The notes beneath the pieces are model-generated. The model saw only the letters and a program-made list of their open reading frames with translations, was not told the origin of the DNA and did not search any database. A stretch of 64,000 nt of DNA from contig OZ176051.1 in NCBI GenBank assembly GCA_964247055.1, forward strand, positions 11,160,001-11,224,000. The letters run 5' to 3'. Of the stretch, positions 34,827-46,703 are shown piece by piece (the stretch's first letter is position 1; each line of letters opens with the position of its first letter). The position numbers were made by a program, and so were the translations under genes. The DNA is from Paragordius varius. Its lineage: Eukaryota; Nematomorpha.

Positions 34827-35265
34827 GTATACCGTTTACCATCCTTCAAAATACCATAAAACTCGCTTCACCAAAACTTTGCTAAAAATTAAATTTTTAA
34901 ACAATGAATTTATTTTTTCAGGAAAAACTTTTTTTGATATTAAAATTTTGCACATATACTCATAACTTTTATTGCGCAATCTCGGCATTTTGGCGTTCTA
35001 GCCCATTTTAAAAGGGCGAAAAATCTGGAACTTACGTGGCCACATCTAAATTTTATAAAAACATTGTTTTGCTTTTAATATCAGTTTATCATATATTTTA
35101 ATTATATTTTCTGGAATGAAGCATTTAGCTTTTAAAAAAATATATTTGCAGATGAGCGCAAATCGTGCTATTTTCTGATATATAAAAACTCGTAAGGACC
35201 AAAACTAAAAGCTCCTGATACATTTTCCTAATATATATATTCATAAAATTATTTTTTTTACCCCC

Positions 35266-35985
35266 CAATCGAATATCAGTGTAATGAGAATATAAAACGC
35301 AAAATGTTAATTTTTTTTTCGAAAAAAGGTTTTATCGAAATCATATGCCATATTATATATTATTATTTTTGGAATCAAGCATTTGGCTTTAGGCAAAAAA
35401 ATTTATTTGATAAGCCCTTATTTTGCGTCTTTTCGTATGGAGCAATTACAAGAAAAATCCAACTTTTTTAAATTAATCGTAAGGCCCAAAACAAAAATAA
35501 TTATAACCAATTTATTAAAATCCATATAATCGAGCTATTTTTTTATCCCCCCAATTTTGAGAAGGTATTGATCTCAAAACTTGTATTCGTGGATGAGTTT
35601 TGAATGTAGCCTATTTCGTTTTGACCTTCTATATAATCTGGTCGTTTAAGCCTAATGAAAACGGAATTTCTCTTTTTTAGTGTGCAACCGATTGGTTTCG
35701 CTGTGCGAGTATAAATTTATAAATATATGCTAATAATTAGATTTGGAGAGTGAGGCATTTTAGAGTGGTCTATTAACATAAAATCATGTTTACGAAACAA
35801 TCCATTAAATAAAAATTAATTTTGTTATATATCTATTAATACCCTTATCGATGCTACCAGTGCAAAATGTTTATAATACGAAATTGCATTTTATAAAATA
35901 TTTAAATTAAAGTGTTATTGAGAGGCAGTAAACTACTAAAAAACCTATGTGTTAAAATATTTTTTAATAAAATTCGTAGCGGCAT
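35266..35985. repeat. Extra right-arm copy of the long-inverted-repeat family, then spacer
   Basis: About 35300-35560 repeats the order of motifs of the right arm just upstream (GGAATCAAGCATTTGGCTTT, then TCGTAAGGCCCAAAAC, then a stretch like TATCCCCCCAAT), so a second partial arm lies in tandem. The remainder to 35985 is AT-rich with no gene. Confidence 0.5.
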
Positions 35986-35989
35986 TGCA

Positions 35990-36790
35990 AAAAGCATGCG
36001 AATTTATAACATTTCTATGTATTCTCTCAACGTTTCTAGATCCTCGATTACAGGCGGGACATTTGCTTGGCCCATGAACACTCCCATAACTCTTGCGCGA
36101 ATGTGTTCGAGGTTTTGATTGTTGTGATCGATTAAAATTATTACCATTGCTATAATTGGTATTATCAATATTTTTTTGATGGACATGTTGGTGATATTGG
36201 CAATTGACATTGTCATGGTTGTTGCACTTTCTCTATATCCACCATCCGAGTTTGGAACCCGGTGGGCTCCACTGTTATGTTAGATTAGTTGTTAGATTAG
36301 TTCGGATTCGCTTGGCTACCAGATGTTAATTTGAAGAGAAGATAATACGTGAAATGCAAATGCGGAAAACCCAACCACTTCGCTAATGTAGATCAAAAAC
36401 ACTGCCAAAAATATCAACTGCCAGCGCACTGAAAGTCGGGCTATGAATCTGGAGCGACTCTAGATACATCAACAAATGGCTGGGGAGGACTCCCACATCA
36501 TTCAACATTTGATGAATGGGTAAGTAAGATTGGCGCGGACAAGCTTGTAATAAGATTGATCGGTAAGACGCCTACCTCCCCAGGCCGCGCTAAAGAGTCG
36601 CTACACCCCCTCTACGATTTCAATGCAAAGAGGATGTTAAAGATACCGTTCAGATTCCCACAGCGCCGATAATATTTCAGTGCGACTGGACCAGTTTAAC
36701 AAGAAATGGTCCAGGATGGCGTGAGGCATAGATCAAATGATTCGTCGACACACAACACGTGATGTTATCTTTCAAACTATGATCTACCTT
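35990..36790. mobile_element. Debris of the same Ty3/gypsy family, in both orientations
   Basis: The - strand of 35990-36230 resembles the gag region of the element at 30241. The + strand of about 36340-36780 resembles its zinc-knuckle and reverse-transcriptase regions in short scattered pieces. It is an old, heavily broken fossil and much more diverged than the intact copy. Confidence 0.6.
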
Positions 36791-36845
36791 ATGCAAATAT
36801 TCGTCGACACACCCAAAACATGTATTATTATTCAAACTAGTATTA

Positions 36846-36990
36846 AATCGTTTAAATAATTACAATAAGCGCTGGATATGTGAATCTATAGAGATTATAT
36901 CAAATCCTAGACTCGATCGTGAAGACGGCACAGTTATATCGTCCATTTGGTACCTCCTAGTACACCCACAATATTATTTGTAAAGACTAC
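36846..36990 (+). mobile_element. Penelope-like element, last ~120 bases only
   Basis: Encodes RRICESIEI-like and LDREDGAVIS-like residues with W, the C-terminal end of a Penelope protein. The same segment at 54643-54750 is continuous with the rest of the element, so here the body has been cut off at the duplication boundary. Confidence 0.65.
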
Positions 36991-37477
36991 AACTGTTGTT
37001 TTTACAGATTACATTAAATTTCCTAAGAGCATACACATAAATACATTTACCATTAAAACAATTACAAATTTACCTTTTTATATTGTCATTATTTCTTAGT
37101 TTTTTATTTAATTTTTTCATCTCAGTTTTTATCTCATAAAGTTTAGCCAATATAAATATTATTATTATATTTATAATAATGGCTCATATACCCTGAATTT
37201 ATTAATAATTTTTATTATAATTTATTAAGCGGGGACAATGTATGTTTAACTTATATATGTATAAAATTCGTTGTGAGGATGTCTATTTTTTATGGGTAAT
37301 ATAAAATTAACCTATGTATGCCAACAAAATTTGAAGGTTTTAAACGTTTTTTTGTTTATTTTTATTCGAATCGCGAGTGACAAAATCAATATTTGCAATA
37401 TGGAACGTTACTACACATTAAAAATTTGATATTTTATCATATATGACAAAAATATTCCTTCCTTGTCAAATTTTAGC

Positions 37478-40408
37478 ATGTTGATATTAAGCTTTTTAAA
37501 TTTTATAATATTTATTGCCTTTTCTTTCACACTATTAATCTTCCTATTCGAGTACAAGGGTATGTACACTATTTCTAACTCTTTTTAATTAATTTATGAC
37601 AACACTAACTATACATTTATTGGGAATTTTTTATGCAATTTTTATTTTAAGTAAAGTGATAATTCGAAAGTATATTTAATTTTCAAAAGATTAATATTTA
37701 CATCTCGAAACCATATTACGCTATTTGTTCATATTGCATACCTTTATATCATATTTTTTACTTAAATGCATAAAGTATCAAATTTATATCTAACTTAATA
37801 AATTTTATAATGTTTATAATTGTATACCACCCTTACCTTGATATTTTAACAGTTAAATGGAAATAACTCACTTGTTTCCTTTAATAGTTTGATACATTGA
37901 GATTGAAAAATTTAATACTTTTTATTATATTACAATCATATCAAATAATAAGAATATTCTAAGGTTGTATTTAAATATTTTAATATACTGGGCATGAGTC
38001 GAGACTAACAGTAATTACAACCTATTTTTGAAATAAACCGAAACCGGGCTACCATTTTCTAATTTTTTTAACCAATCCAGTTATATTTTAAAACCAGCTC
38101 TAGTAGTTTTATGTTTAATAACAGCTAATTTAAATTTTCGGCCAAGTCTTCATGATATAATTGCCATCAAAAGTAGAAAACAAGCTATGTTCAATCATAT
38201 ATAAAAACATAACGTAATGTAAATATTAACTTTGAAACATTAATAACAAAATTAGGGTCAAATCTGACAAGTTATGAATGCATTCACGTCCGGACTTCGC
38301 CCGTTTTCACAAATTAAATTGAAAACTTTCATATATTTATCACATAAGATGAATGGTCTCCTCAAATCGTAAGGGCAATATTTGAATTTTATCTATTTCA
38401 AATTGCAATTATTACTAACATTAAAAAAAGCATTGATTATAATTAAGTTAAAAAATTGGCATTTGTGGTACCGATTGGCCGTTATGATTGCTTTCAAAAG
38501 TCAAATGTTTCTTTAACTACTCGAAAACCAAACCTAATAACATCCCATAAAATATCCTTATGTTAGAACCATTTTTTAATAAAATGATATTTTCTAATAA
38601 TTTTAATTTGGCCAAGATGCATTTAATAAAACATACATATAAACAAATTTAACATAATCCAATTTATTTTAAATATCTATAAAAAAACAATCGGTTATAT
38701 ATCCGTAAATACGTATGCCATAAATGATAAATTAAATTAAATTTGAAAATAATCCAATATAAAATCATAATGAATAAGATATGTACAATTTTTTGAGTTT
38801 TAATAAATACAACTATATTATAATATGAATTAATTAATACTAAACATCTAAAATTATGCGGTCATGGTCAACGCTAATTACACATTTGAAAGCTTTGTTT
38901 GTTCTTTGTTGATATGTACAAAATTAAAACAGATTGATTATTATGAAGAAGGGTATGGAAAGCGTTATAACTAACATATGTTTCTTTATTTGGATTTGAA
39001 AAATATATTAATATTTTGACCCTGTTACACCTAAAATAAATTATCAATATATATATATAAATAATGATATATTCAAGTTGAGGAAAATTTGGAGAAAATG
39101 CTTAAAGGTGGTAATTTTTTTCAAATATTAAATTTGATGCGTGTTTAATCATTTTTATGATGTATAGACTTGCTCAACAAATATGTCCATACATCATACA
39201 ATCAAACCTTAGGTTTATACACGCAACAATTAAGATCTTTGGTAACCTATGATACCACAGAGACGGCAATAAACTACACAGCATTTGTAACTTCCATGAA
39301 TGATATGACGAGTATGGATGAAAGATCATGGCGAAATTTTGTATGCAATAATATTGACCGGCTTTCAAAAAATCGTAATGATTATTCTGATTCCATGCAT
39401 TTAATCGGTAATTTTGGTCCCTGGTCTCGAAACATCCTATTTAACTCTTTATACTCGATTATAATGTCGTTCAAAAAAAACTACTTTGTAACTGAAGATT
39501 ATATGATGAAATACAATAAAAAAGTGTTGTATTGTTATGTGGCAAAAGCTTCATCCACCGCTTGGAAAAGTTTAATAGCCTTATCTCAACATCCCACCTT
39601 AGAAACATCACTACAACACTTGAAAGCTAATAAGAGTTTGGGGCTTATTACTCAAAACTACCCGTATATTAGATTAAATAACAATGTAAATAGTAAAGGT
39701 TATTCTTCCAACACGACTGATCTAAAGGAGGGAGATGTAGGTTTTAGTTTTGCTTTTGTTCGACATCCGCTTCACCGTATACTTTCGGCTTATCGAAGTA
39801 AATTTTGTTGGAAAAACCGCTATTTCCAACAACGGTATGGGGATTACATTAAAATGACTGTTAACATGGGGAATTTTATAAATTTTTCGTCACCACTAAC
39901 TTATGTTAAATCAACATCCAATATTAGTTTAGCGGAATTTATTCATTTTGTAGTGAATATTGAGACAGCGTATCCCAAAAGTAAATACTCATTTTTAATG
40001 AATCAACACTGGGCACCTATAGTCGATACATGTAATCCGTGTGCTTACAATTACGATTTTATCGGTAAACATGAAAATCGTCTACAAGATATACCCTACA
40101 TCCTTAAAAGGACGAGATGGGATAACTTACCATTTAATCCTTTTTATTTGGTTAGCCATGAGGCGCCGAAATACGCGACAACATTGTCTCCCAATTATAA
40201 TGATGTGCTTGATGATCTAAAATCATTAACAAACACCCAAAGTTTTCGAGATTACGATGCGAAAGATCAGGAAATTATCGATCAAATTCCAAACGAATTG
40301 TTGAAGAAGTTGGTTTATCTATTTAGATATGATTACGCTTTGTTTTACCCGAAAGATCCATTATTCCTTAAAGAATTAAACAGTAATCCCGATTTATTAA
40401 CAAATTAA
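37478..40408 (+). CDS. Carbohydrate sulfotransferase (HNK-1/CHST8-14-like), copy A, two exons
   Basis: Exons are 37478-37559 and 39168-40408, 440 residues. Exon 1 encodes a signal anchor (FIIFIAFSFTLLIFLFEYK), so this is a type II Golgi membrane enzyme. The donor GTATGT and acceptor TATAG join in phase 1 to make Asp28. The PAPS-binding parts are clear: the 5'-phosphosulfate loop YCYVAKASSTAWKSL (about 149-163) and the 3'-phosphate motif FAFVRHPLHRILSAYRSKF (about 222-240). These are followed by the family block HWAPIVDTCNPCAYNYDFIG. The Ala in VAK replaces the usual Pro of this loop, while the Lys is kept. Family members transfer sulfate from PAPS to glycans such as chondroitin or HNK-1 epitopes; the substrate here cannot be read. 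The paralogue at 55253-60615 is about 94% identical. A short upstream ORF (37400-37429) precedes the start. Confidence 0.9.
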
Positions 40409-41430
40409 ACTAAAAAACATAGAGATTGGAATAATTTATGTAAAATTTCAAGCATTTGATTAATTTATTGTAACATATTTGCCTTTATATATTTAGCCAA
40501 TCTACAAAACACTTATGTGTTTAATAAATTTAATTTAATATATGACATGGTATTTAGTGAGGATTTTCCTACAGACTGGTTCATGTTACAAACCGAATAT
40601 TTAAAATTTAAAGAACTAAATTTAGTTTGAAACACAATATATTTAACCAGTCTCAGTAGCTTCATCAATCTTAATCATGGATCCATATAAATATTATTAT
40701 TGAACAACTACAAAAACTTTACTATGCTAAAACAAATTGTTATGGGCCATTAGTGTGTGTCGTATTGACTTATTTTAAAATTTGACTGCATGATTAAAAA
40801 TTGTTGGCCTTTGCAATTTTACCTAAACATTTCTTCTCTAGTTGACAGATTAAGTATAAGGGTGAAATGGTGATATATTAATAGTATGATATTTTATAGT
40901 ATTAACACTGATATAGCATTAGGTTTTTAACTTTTAATCCAAACACCATTTAATTAAACTATATATCTATCCATCATTATTTCTCATTTATTAGATGATA
41001 TTCGCATATATAAAATTCACCGGAATTTTGGCAAAAGATAGTAAAGGAGTTAATTGGTAGAAGTTCTAAAAAGAAATAACTGCTCAAGAAATTTTTTTAG
41101 TGTATGGGGAAGTAAAATTTGGCTTAATTTTCATACCATGAACAATAGCATTTATAAGATATTGGTAAACTACAATTTAACAGGTAATTAAAAGATTTTT
41201 ATGTAGGTGTCAAAGTGTTACGGCTAGCTGATAATTTTTAAGCGCCCCCCAAATTTTCGTATAACTTATCCATTCAAATTAGTCTTATATACCATAAGAA
41301 ATGAATTATCAAGGGTAATCATAAAACTTTACCGTTTTTTTGATAAAAAATCAGGTAATCTCGAAGGAAAATCAATCATTTAATTAATTTAGAATATTGT
41401 CCATCTCTAATCATTTCGCCAATTTCTCAG
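40409..41430. other. 3' flank of sulfotransferase A
   Basis: AT-rich and conserved with the flank of copy B (60616-61655). No gene seen. AATAAA lies at about 40520 as a possible polyadenylation signal. Confidence 0.5.
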
Positions 41431-42043
41431 ACTATTTGCACAAGAGTGTTCCTGAACATTTCAAGTTGGTCCTTGAACACTTCGAGTTGGTCTTTTGTAC
41501 ATTTCAAATCGGTCCATGAACATTTCATGTTGGTCCTTGAACATTTCAGGTTGGTCCAAACAATTTTAAGTTTGGATTTAACCATAATTTTTGCCTTTAT
41601 TTTATTATTTTTAACCCATTTTTATGAATTTGCTTATTAATAAAAATTTGTATTCAAACCTTTTTTGTAAACTAATTTTTTCCAATTTAACCAAATTATT
41701 AATTTATTAACGTTTTTGAATGAAAAATTGTAATTTATAACCCAGAAAACTTTTATTTTTTTGATTACCTGTTAAAATTTCATTAAAATTAATAATATTT
41801 TTTAAGAACCTAATAAAGTAAGGTTTCTGAATGGTTAAAAATTGTTATTGATTTAAAGTTTACATTAAATAAAAAAAAGAGGTTTAAAATGATAAAATGG
41901 ATGAATATTTCACGATTTGATTGATAAAAGTTAAAAACCTAATAAAAACAAATTACCATCTTGAAGTGTTAAAGGACTAACTTGAAGTCTTCAAAGACCA
42001 ACTTGAAATGTTAAAGGATTAACTTGAAGTGCAAATGGTATAT
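41431..42043. repeat. Fold-back element, copy 4 (unit A)
   Basis: The left arm starts CTATTTGCACAAGAGTG and holds repeats of TTGGTCCTTGAACA. The right arm holds their inverted form and ends GTGCAAATGGTATAT. It is the same family as 2108-2805, with AT-rich spacer and no gene. The duplicated partner is at 61656-62129, where the repeat number is lower, so arms have changed in length since the duplication. Confidence 0.65.
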
Positions 42044-42059
42044 GAATGGCATTACATAA

Positions 42060-42950
42060 TAGCCGATTGAATTTTGTGACATTAGTCAGGCCATTTTCCA
42101 ACGTCTTCCAAATTATTGAATTGCTGCTCTGAGGGCCTGTGCCTGATAGATAGAGGTAATAATGGCGTTAGATAAAAGAGTATGGCGGATGTGGAGGAAT
42201 TCCCCATCGAAGCTATTTAAAGGTGTTTCTGGTTTAGCAATGTGAGAATAGCCAATTAACAAAATTTCTTTGCCATGTCTTCTAGTTAATTTCCGTTTTT
42301 GAATACGGCATGGTTTCATTTGGTGCCGATAGCGTTGTGTATAAACGGTTTCACTTGGCTTTAAATAATAAGAGTGCTCTGGTTCCCAGAGAATGCTTCT
42401 TAAGCGTGTGCTTGGTATTGATATACCGGCTTGGGAAGCCAGAATTTATTCCCCTTTGGATCGACAGGACCACTCTTTCCTCGTCACAATGCGATCAAAA
42501 AATGATTTGCTTTCACGACAGGATTTTACAATCCTCTTGGTGATTTTTAATTTGACGTTCATTCGAATGGTGTTATAACCATTATCAAGTTTATTGGTCG
42601 TTACCAATGCTCGAAATATGCACTGATTGTATTTTGTGGCCATCTAATACTTCTGCCAATTACCGTTGAATCCGAGTTGAATCATAATCCAATAATTCTG
42701 TCTTTTATCGTATTCTAAATTATGTGGCTCTTTCGAATTGAGATAACTTTCATCGAAACCAGGTTTACATGTGTTTATTGATGAGGCATGTTTACCGTGT
42801 TGACAGCAAACAATGACCTTCAACAGCCTGTTTCTTGTAAGAGAGAAATGCATCTGCAGTTAATCTTTTTCAGCCAAAAAATTTGACATGATTATTGAAT
42901 GATATAAATAAGACTCTAATTTTTTCCAGCTCAATCTGTTTTTTTGTCGT
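42060..42950 (-). mobile_element. Mariner transposase relic
   Basis: The - strand encodes recognisable pieces of a mariner transposase: SKSFFDRIVTRKEW resembles the FLHRIVTGDEKW block, and SETVYTQRYRHQM followed by RRHGKEILL resembles the ELLKPGETVN-RY-QQL to DKVILQHDNARPH region. Several frameshifts and the loss of the DNARPH catalytic motif show that it is dead. The same relic is duplicated at 62165-62945, so it predates the segmental duplication. Confidence 0.6.
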
Positions 42951-43115
42951 TTATCAGATGAATAAAATGGCGTCTAGTCTAATTAATCTGCTTCGTATTT
43001 TTCGGTGAAGTCGTCTCTTAACTGAAGACTTTACAAATTAAATTTAATTATCAAGTATAATCATGCTATAGAATATAATCATTTATTTTTGGCAATAATT
43101 ATAGTTATCTATATC

Positions 43116-46100
43116 TAAAGTAACCAGACGTCCCGCTTTTGGCGGGACAGTCCCGCTTTTTCACACTTTGTCCCGCGTCCCGCTACGTTTTTAAAATGTC
43201 CCGATTTTTCACGATTGTATAAAAAAAATTTTTTAAATACAAATAAATTTTATTTATCCGTTTAAATTTTTTATCATTAAATAACTTTAAAATCTATATA
43301 ATTATTAAATTAAAATTTTTTATTTTTAAATTAAAGATATTTATTTTTTTCGAATTTATATCATATGATTATACACTTTCCTTCCTACTACTACTGTCAT
43401 TATTATTAAAAAGCCAAGTTAATACCACAATTCTCTAGATTAAAAGACAAATTAATACCACAAATCGGTAGCTACGTTTATTTCAGATTAAGGTAATATA
43501 ATATTACTATGCTAATATTTTAGTTTTATTACTTGCTAACATATCAAAAAGCCAAATTAATACCATAAATCGGTAGCTTAAAAGACAAATTGATACAACA
43601 ATTCGGTACCTTACACGTTTATTCCAGAAAATTAAGGTAATATAATATTCATTATACTAATATTTTGGTTTTATTACTTCCCAACATTATTAAAAAGCCA
43701 AATTAATATCACAAATCGGTAGCTTAAAAGACAAATTGATACCACAAATCGGTACCTTACACCTTTATTCCAGAAAATTAAAGTATATAATATTATTATA
43801 CTAATAGTAGTTTATAAATATGAGCACAAAAAGAGGTTGTAAATTCAACGATGAATTAATGAAAGATTTTCCTTTTATTAAAAGAACGAAGAATGAATCA
43901 TCTGTTAAATGTCTTGTATTCGAGGGGGAATGCACCCTAGCAAATGACGCATGATATTACAAAGCATATGGAAACGCAGAAACATAAAAAATGGTTAGAT
44001 ATGGCGGCATCATCTTACAAAATGAGCGATTTTTTTCGAAAAACCGTTTTTGGAGAGGAAGAAAAGAATTTGGCACTAGCTGGGGGCCTGTTATTTTTTC
44101 ACGCCGTTAATCACAATCATTCCTTTAGATCTATGGACTGTACCTCACAGGTTATTCTCACGTTATTCCATAAAAAATTTACATGTGCCCGTACAAAGGC
44201 TGAAGCCATTGTGTGCAATGTCCTTACGCCATATGCATTTTCTGAAATACAAAAAGATTTGCTGAATTAATTTCTTATCCTTATACTCTGATGCATCAAA
44301 TCACCATGAAAGAAAATTATTTCCCCCTTAAATTTTCATTCAGAAACCGGAGTAAAAATTAAAATTTTAGATTTAATTTCTGTACCCGGTGAAAATTCCG
44401 AAATAATATTTACTTCAATAATGCATATTCTAGAAAAAAATAATTTAAAAGAACAAAATTATCGCATATTGCGCTGACAACACCTATACGAACTTCGGTG
44501 GAAAAGCAAGTACGGGAACGAATAATATTCAAAATTAGCAGATAATCTTAATCAAAACATTATTGGCGTTGGGTGTGCAGCGCATATAATACGTAACGCT
44601 ATTCAAACAGCTGCTGATTTGTTACCCCTAGATGTGGAAAATGTAGTTGTTAAAATATATTCCTATTTTTATATATACACAGTACATGTTGAAACGCTTA
44701 AAGAATTCTGTGAAAATGCAGAAGTTCAATATCAAAAAATGCTTGGATATTGTAAAACTCGTTGGTTAGCTTTTATGCCAGCTATCGAAAGAATTTTAAA
44801 AATGGATGATCCTTTAAAATCTTTTTTTTACCTCAGGACAAATGTCCTACAACTTTAAAGTTTTTTGAAAGTGATTTTTAAAAAATATGGTTAGAATTCT
44901 TACATAATCAAGCTTCTCTTTTTCAAAATGTTATTAAATTTAGAAGATGACAAAATTTCGGCAATCGAAGTAGCCAATGAAGTTAGTGACCTAAAATTCC
45001 AATGTCAAGAACGGTTAGAAAATAATTTTATACCATTAACCATCCGCAATATAATAAATAATTTAGAAAAACAAGGCTTAATAAATCGCCAAGATATCCT
45101 GTCCCATATAAAAATGTTTTATACAAACTGTAAAGATTATTTGGAAGACTGGACGACGCAATTCAATGAAATTGATCATTTTCATTGGATAACATTAAAA
45201 TCAGAATTTAATTGGTGCGATGTTCAAAAATCATTTGATTATATCTGCTCCCAAAAATTCTCAAAAAGTAATCTTTCAGAAAATGATCTTTTTTCTGAAG
45301 TATCAATAGTTAAAAGATATATTAATAATGAAAAACTTAAATTATGGACAAAAGAAAAATATACAGTAGAAAAGAAATGGTTGGAAATATTTGATCATTT
45401 TGAAGCCAACTATATTACATACAATAATATTTTAAAAATTGTGGAATTCGCACTATCTTTACCTGGAACCAACGCTGCTACTGAGCGCGTTTTTTCCACA
45501 GTAAATCAGGTGTGGACATCGGAAAAATCGAATTTAAATGTTGAAACTTTTAAGGCCGTTTTATCTGTCAAATATAATTTGACAAATTCTTGTGAAGACT
45601 TCTACAATATTTTAAAAAATGATGTCAATCTGCTTAAACGCATTCACTCAAACAAAAATACCAAAAAATAAAATATTTTCTTATATTTATAAAGTATGTT
45701 AAAAAATAAACAAAATTACTTAAAATATTGTATGAGTCTTCATAATTTGTCAAATTATATTTGAACACATAAAATGGCTTTTATTCAACATTTAAATTTG
45801 ATTCCGTGTCTTTACTTAATTTACTGTGGAAAAACGCGATAGCAGTGGTTCAGGTAAAGATAATGCAAATTCTACAAGTAAAATATTATTGTATGGAACA
45901 TAATTTGTTTAAAAATGATTATTTTAACCATTTCTATCCTACGTATTTTTTTCTGTTGTCCATAATATAAGTTTTCATTCAATATATTTATTAAATAATG
46001 AGACTTCATAAAAAAGTGTCATTGTGCACCGTCTTGTATTCCAAATAATCGTTTCTGTTTGTATAAAACATTTTTATATTCTGGCTATTCATTGAGCCTT

Positions 46101-46703
46101 GTTTTTATGGATGCTTTATAATATTGCGATTAGGTAATAGTATAAAATTATTTTCTAACCTTTTTGACTTGGAATTTTGACCTTTGTCCTGTGATAAAAA
46201 ATAGGATTCTAGGAGATCACATTTTTATAAATATTTCAATAGCTGGCAAAAGAGCAAACCAACAGTTTTACAATATCCAAGCATTTTAACATCTATATTT
46301 TCCACATCCAGGGGTAACAAATCAGTAGCTGTTTGAATAGCGTTGTGTATCTGCCAATAATGTTTTAATTAAGATTATTCGCTAAATTGTTAAAAATATT
46401 TTTTGTGCCGCTTCTTGCATCACCCAGCGCACTTTGTGATGATTTCGTCTTTTTTATTTTTTTCTAGAATATTACAATCACTTCACCCTTTGTTCGTGCA
46501 CATGTAAATTTATTGAATAAGGTACAAACAACCTGTAAGGTACAAATTTTTTTATATTTATAATGTATTTGTGTTAAAAATAAATAAATATTACAATGAA
46601 TTTTTTGTATAAAAATTTTTGGTTGTACCCCCCAATGAACCCCCCCCCCCCCCTTTGTCTCAGATTTGTCCGGCTTCTTCCTTCAAAAAATCTGGTCACC
46701 TTA
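43116..46703 (+). mobile_element. hAT transposon copy 1
   Basis: It starts TAAAGTAACCAGACGTCCCG and ends CTGGTCACCTTA, matching the inverted ends of copy 2. The 5' region holds about three ~110-bp direct repeats (43420-43810) with motif ACCACAAATCGGTA. A broken transposase follows at 43820-45671. Part of the 3' region (about 46070-46420) is an inverted piece of the same transposase, so the element has been rearranged. No matching 8-base target duplication flanks it (TCTATATC on the left, TTCTACGA on the right), unlike copy 2. Confidence 0.8.
43820..45671 (+). pseudogene. hAT transposase, broken (copy 1)
   Basis: It starts MSTKRGCKFNDELMKDF. A BED-type zinc finger is implied by KCLVFEGECTLAND and then the DITKHMETQKHKKW helix, which lies in another frame. 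After HAVNHNHSFRSMDCTS come YCKTRWLAFMPAIER and the C-terminal hAT dimerisation region (EFALSLPGTNAATERVFSTV to SCEDFYNIL). Reading continues across at least three frameshifts or stops (near 43950, 44270 and 44470), so no complete protein is made. The last third (44928-45671) is still open. Confidence 0.8.

Larger units (their letters stand above)
29545..35265. repeat. Long-inverted-repeat element interrupted by an LTR retrotransposon
   Basis: The left arm is about 29545-30235 and the right arm about 34832-35265. They are diverged inverted copies: ATGTATCAGG near 29606 faces CCTGATACAT near 35214; CGCCCTTTTTAAATGGGCTA near 29849 faces TAGCCCATTTTAAAAGGGCG near 35000; AAAGCTAAATGCC near 29741 faces GCATTTAGCTTTT near 35127. 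Just before the LTR insertion is a hairpin (30083-30205) related to that at 12950. Without the LTR element the unit would be about 1.1 kb. No transposase is present. Confidence 0.65.
36846..43115 (+). repeat. Segmental duplication, unit A
   Basis: From about 36846 this sequence is colinear with the sequence from about 54623 onward. Shared pieces include the Penelope 3' end, both sulfotransferase exons, their flanks, the fold-back element, the mariner relic and the start of a hAT element. Coding parts match at roughly 95% and non-coding parts somewhat less, with small indels. The two units are direct repeats about 18-20 kb apart. Confidence 0.9.

Noticed and set aside
36004-36216. A - strand protein with a membrane segment
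   Set aside because: The DNA matches, in another frame, the gag region of the LTR family, so it is retroelement debris and not a host gene.
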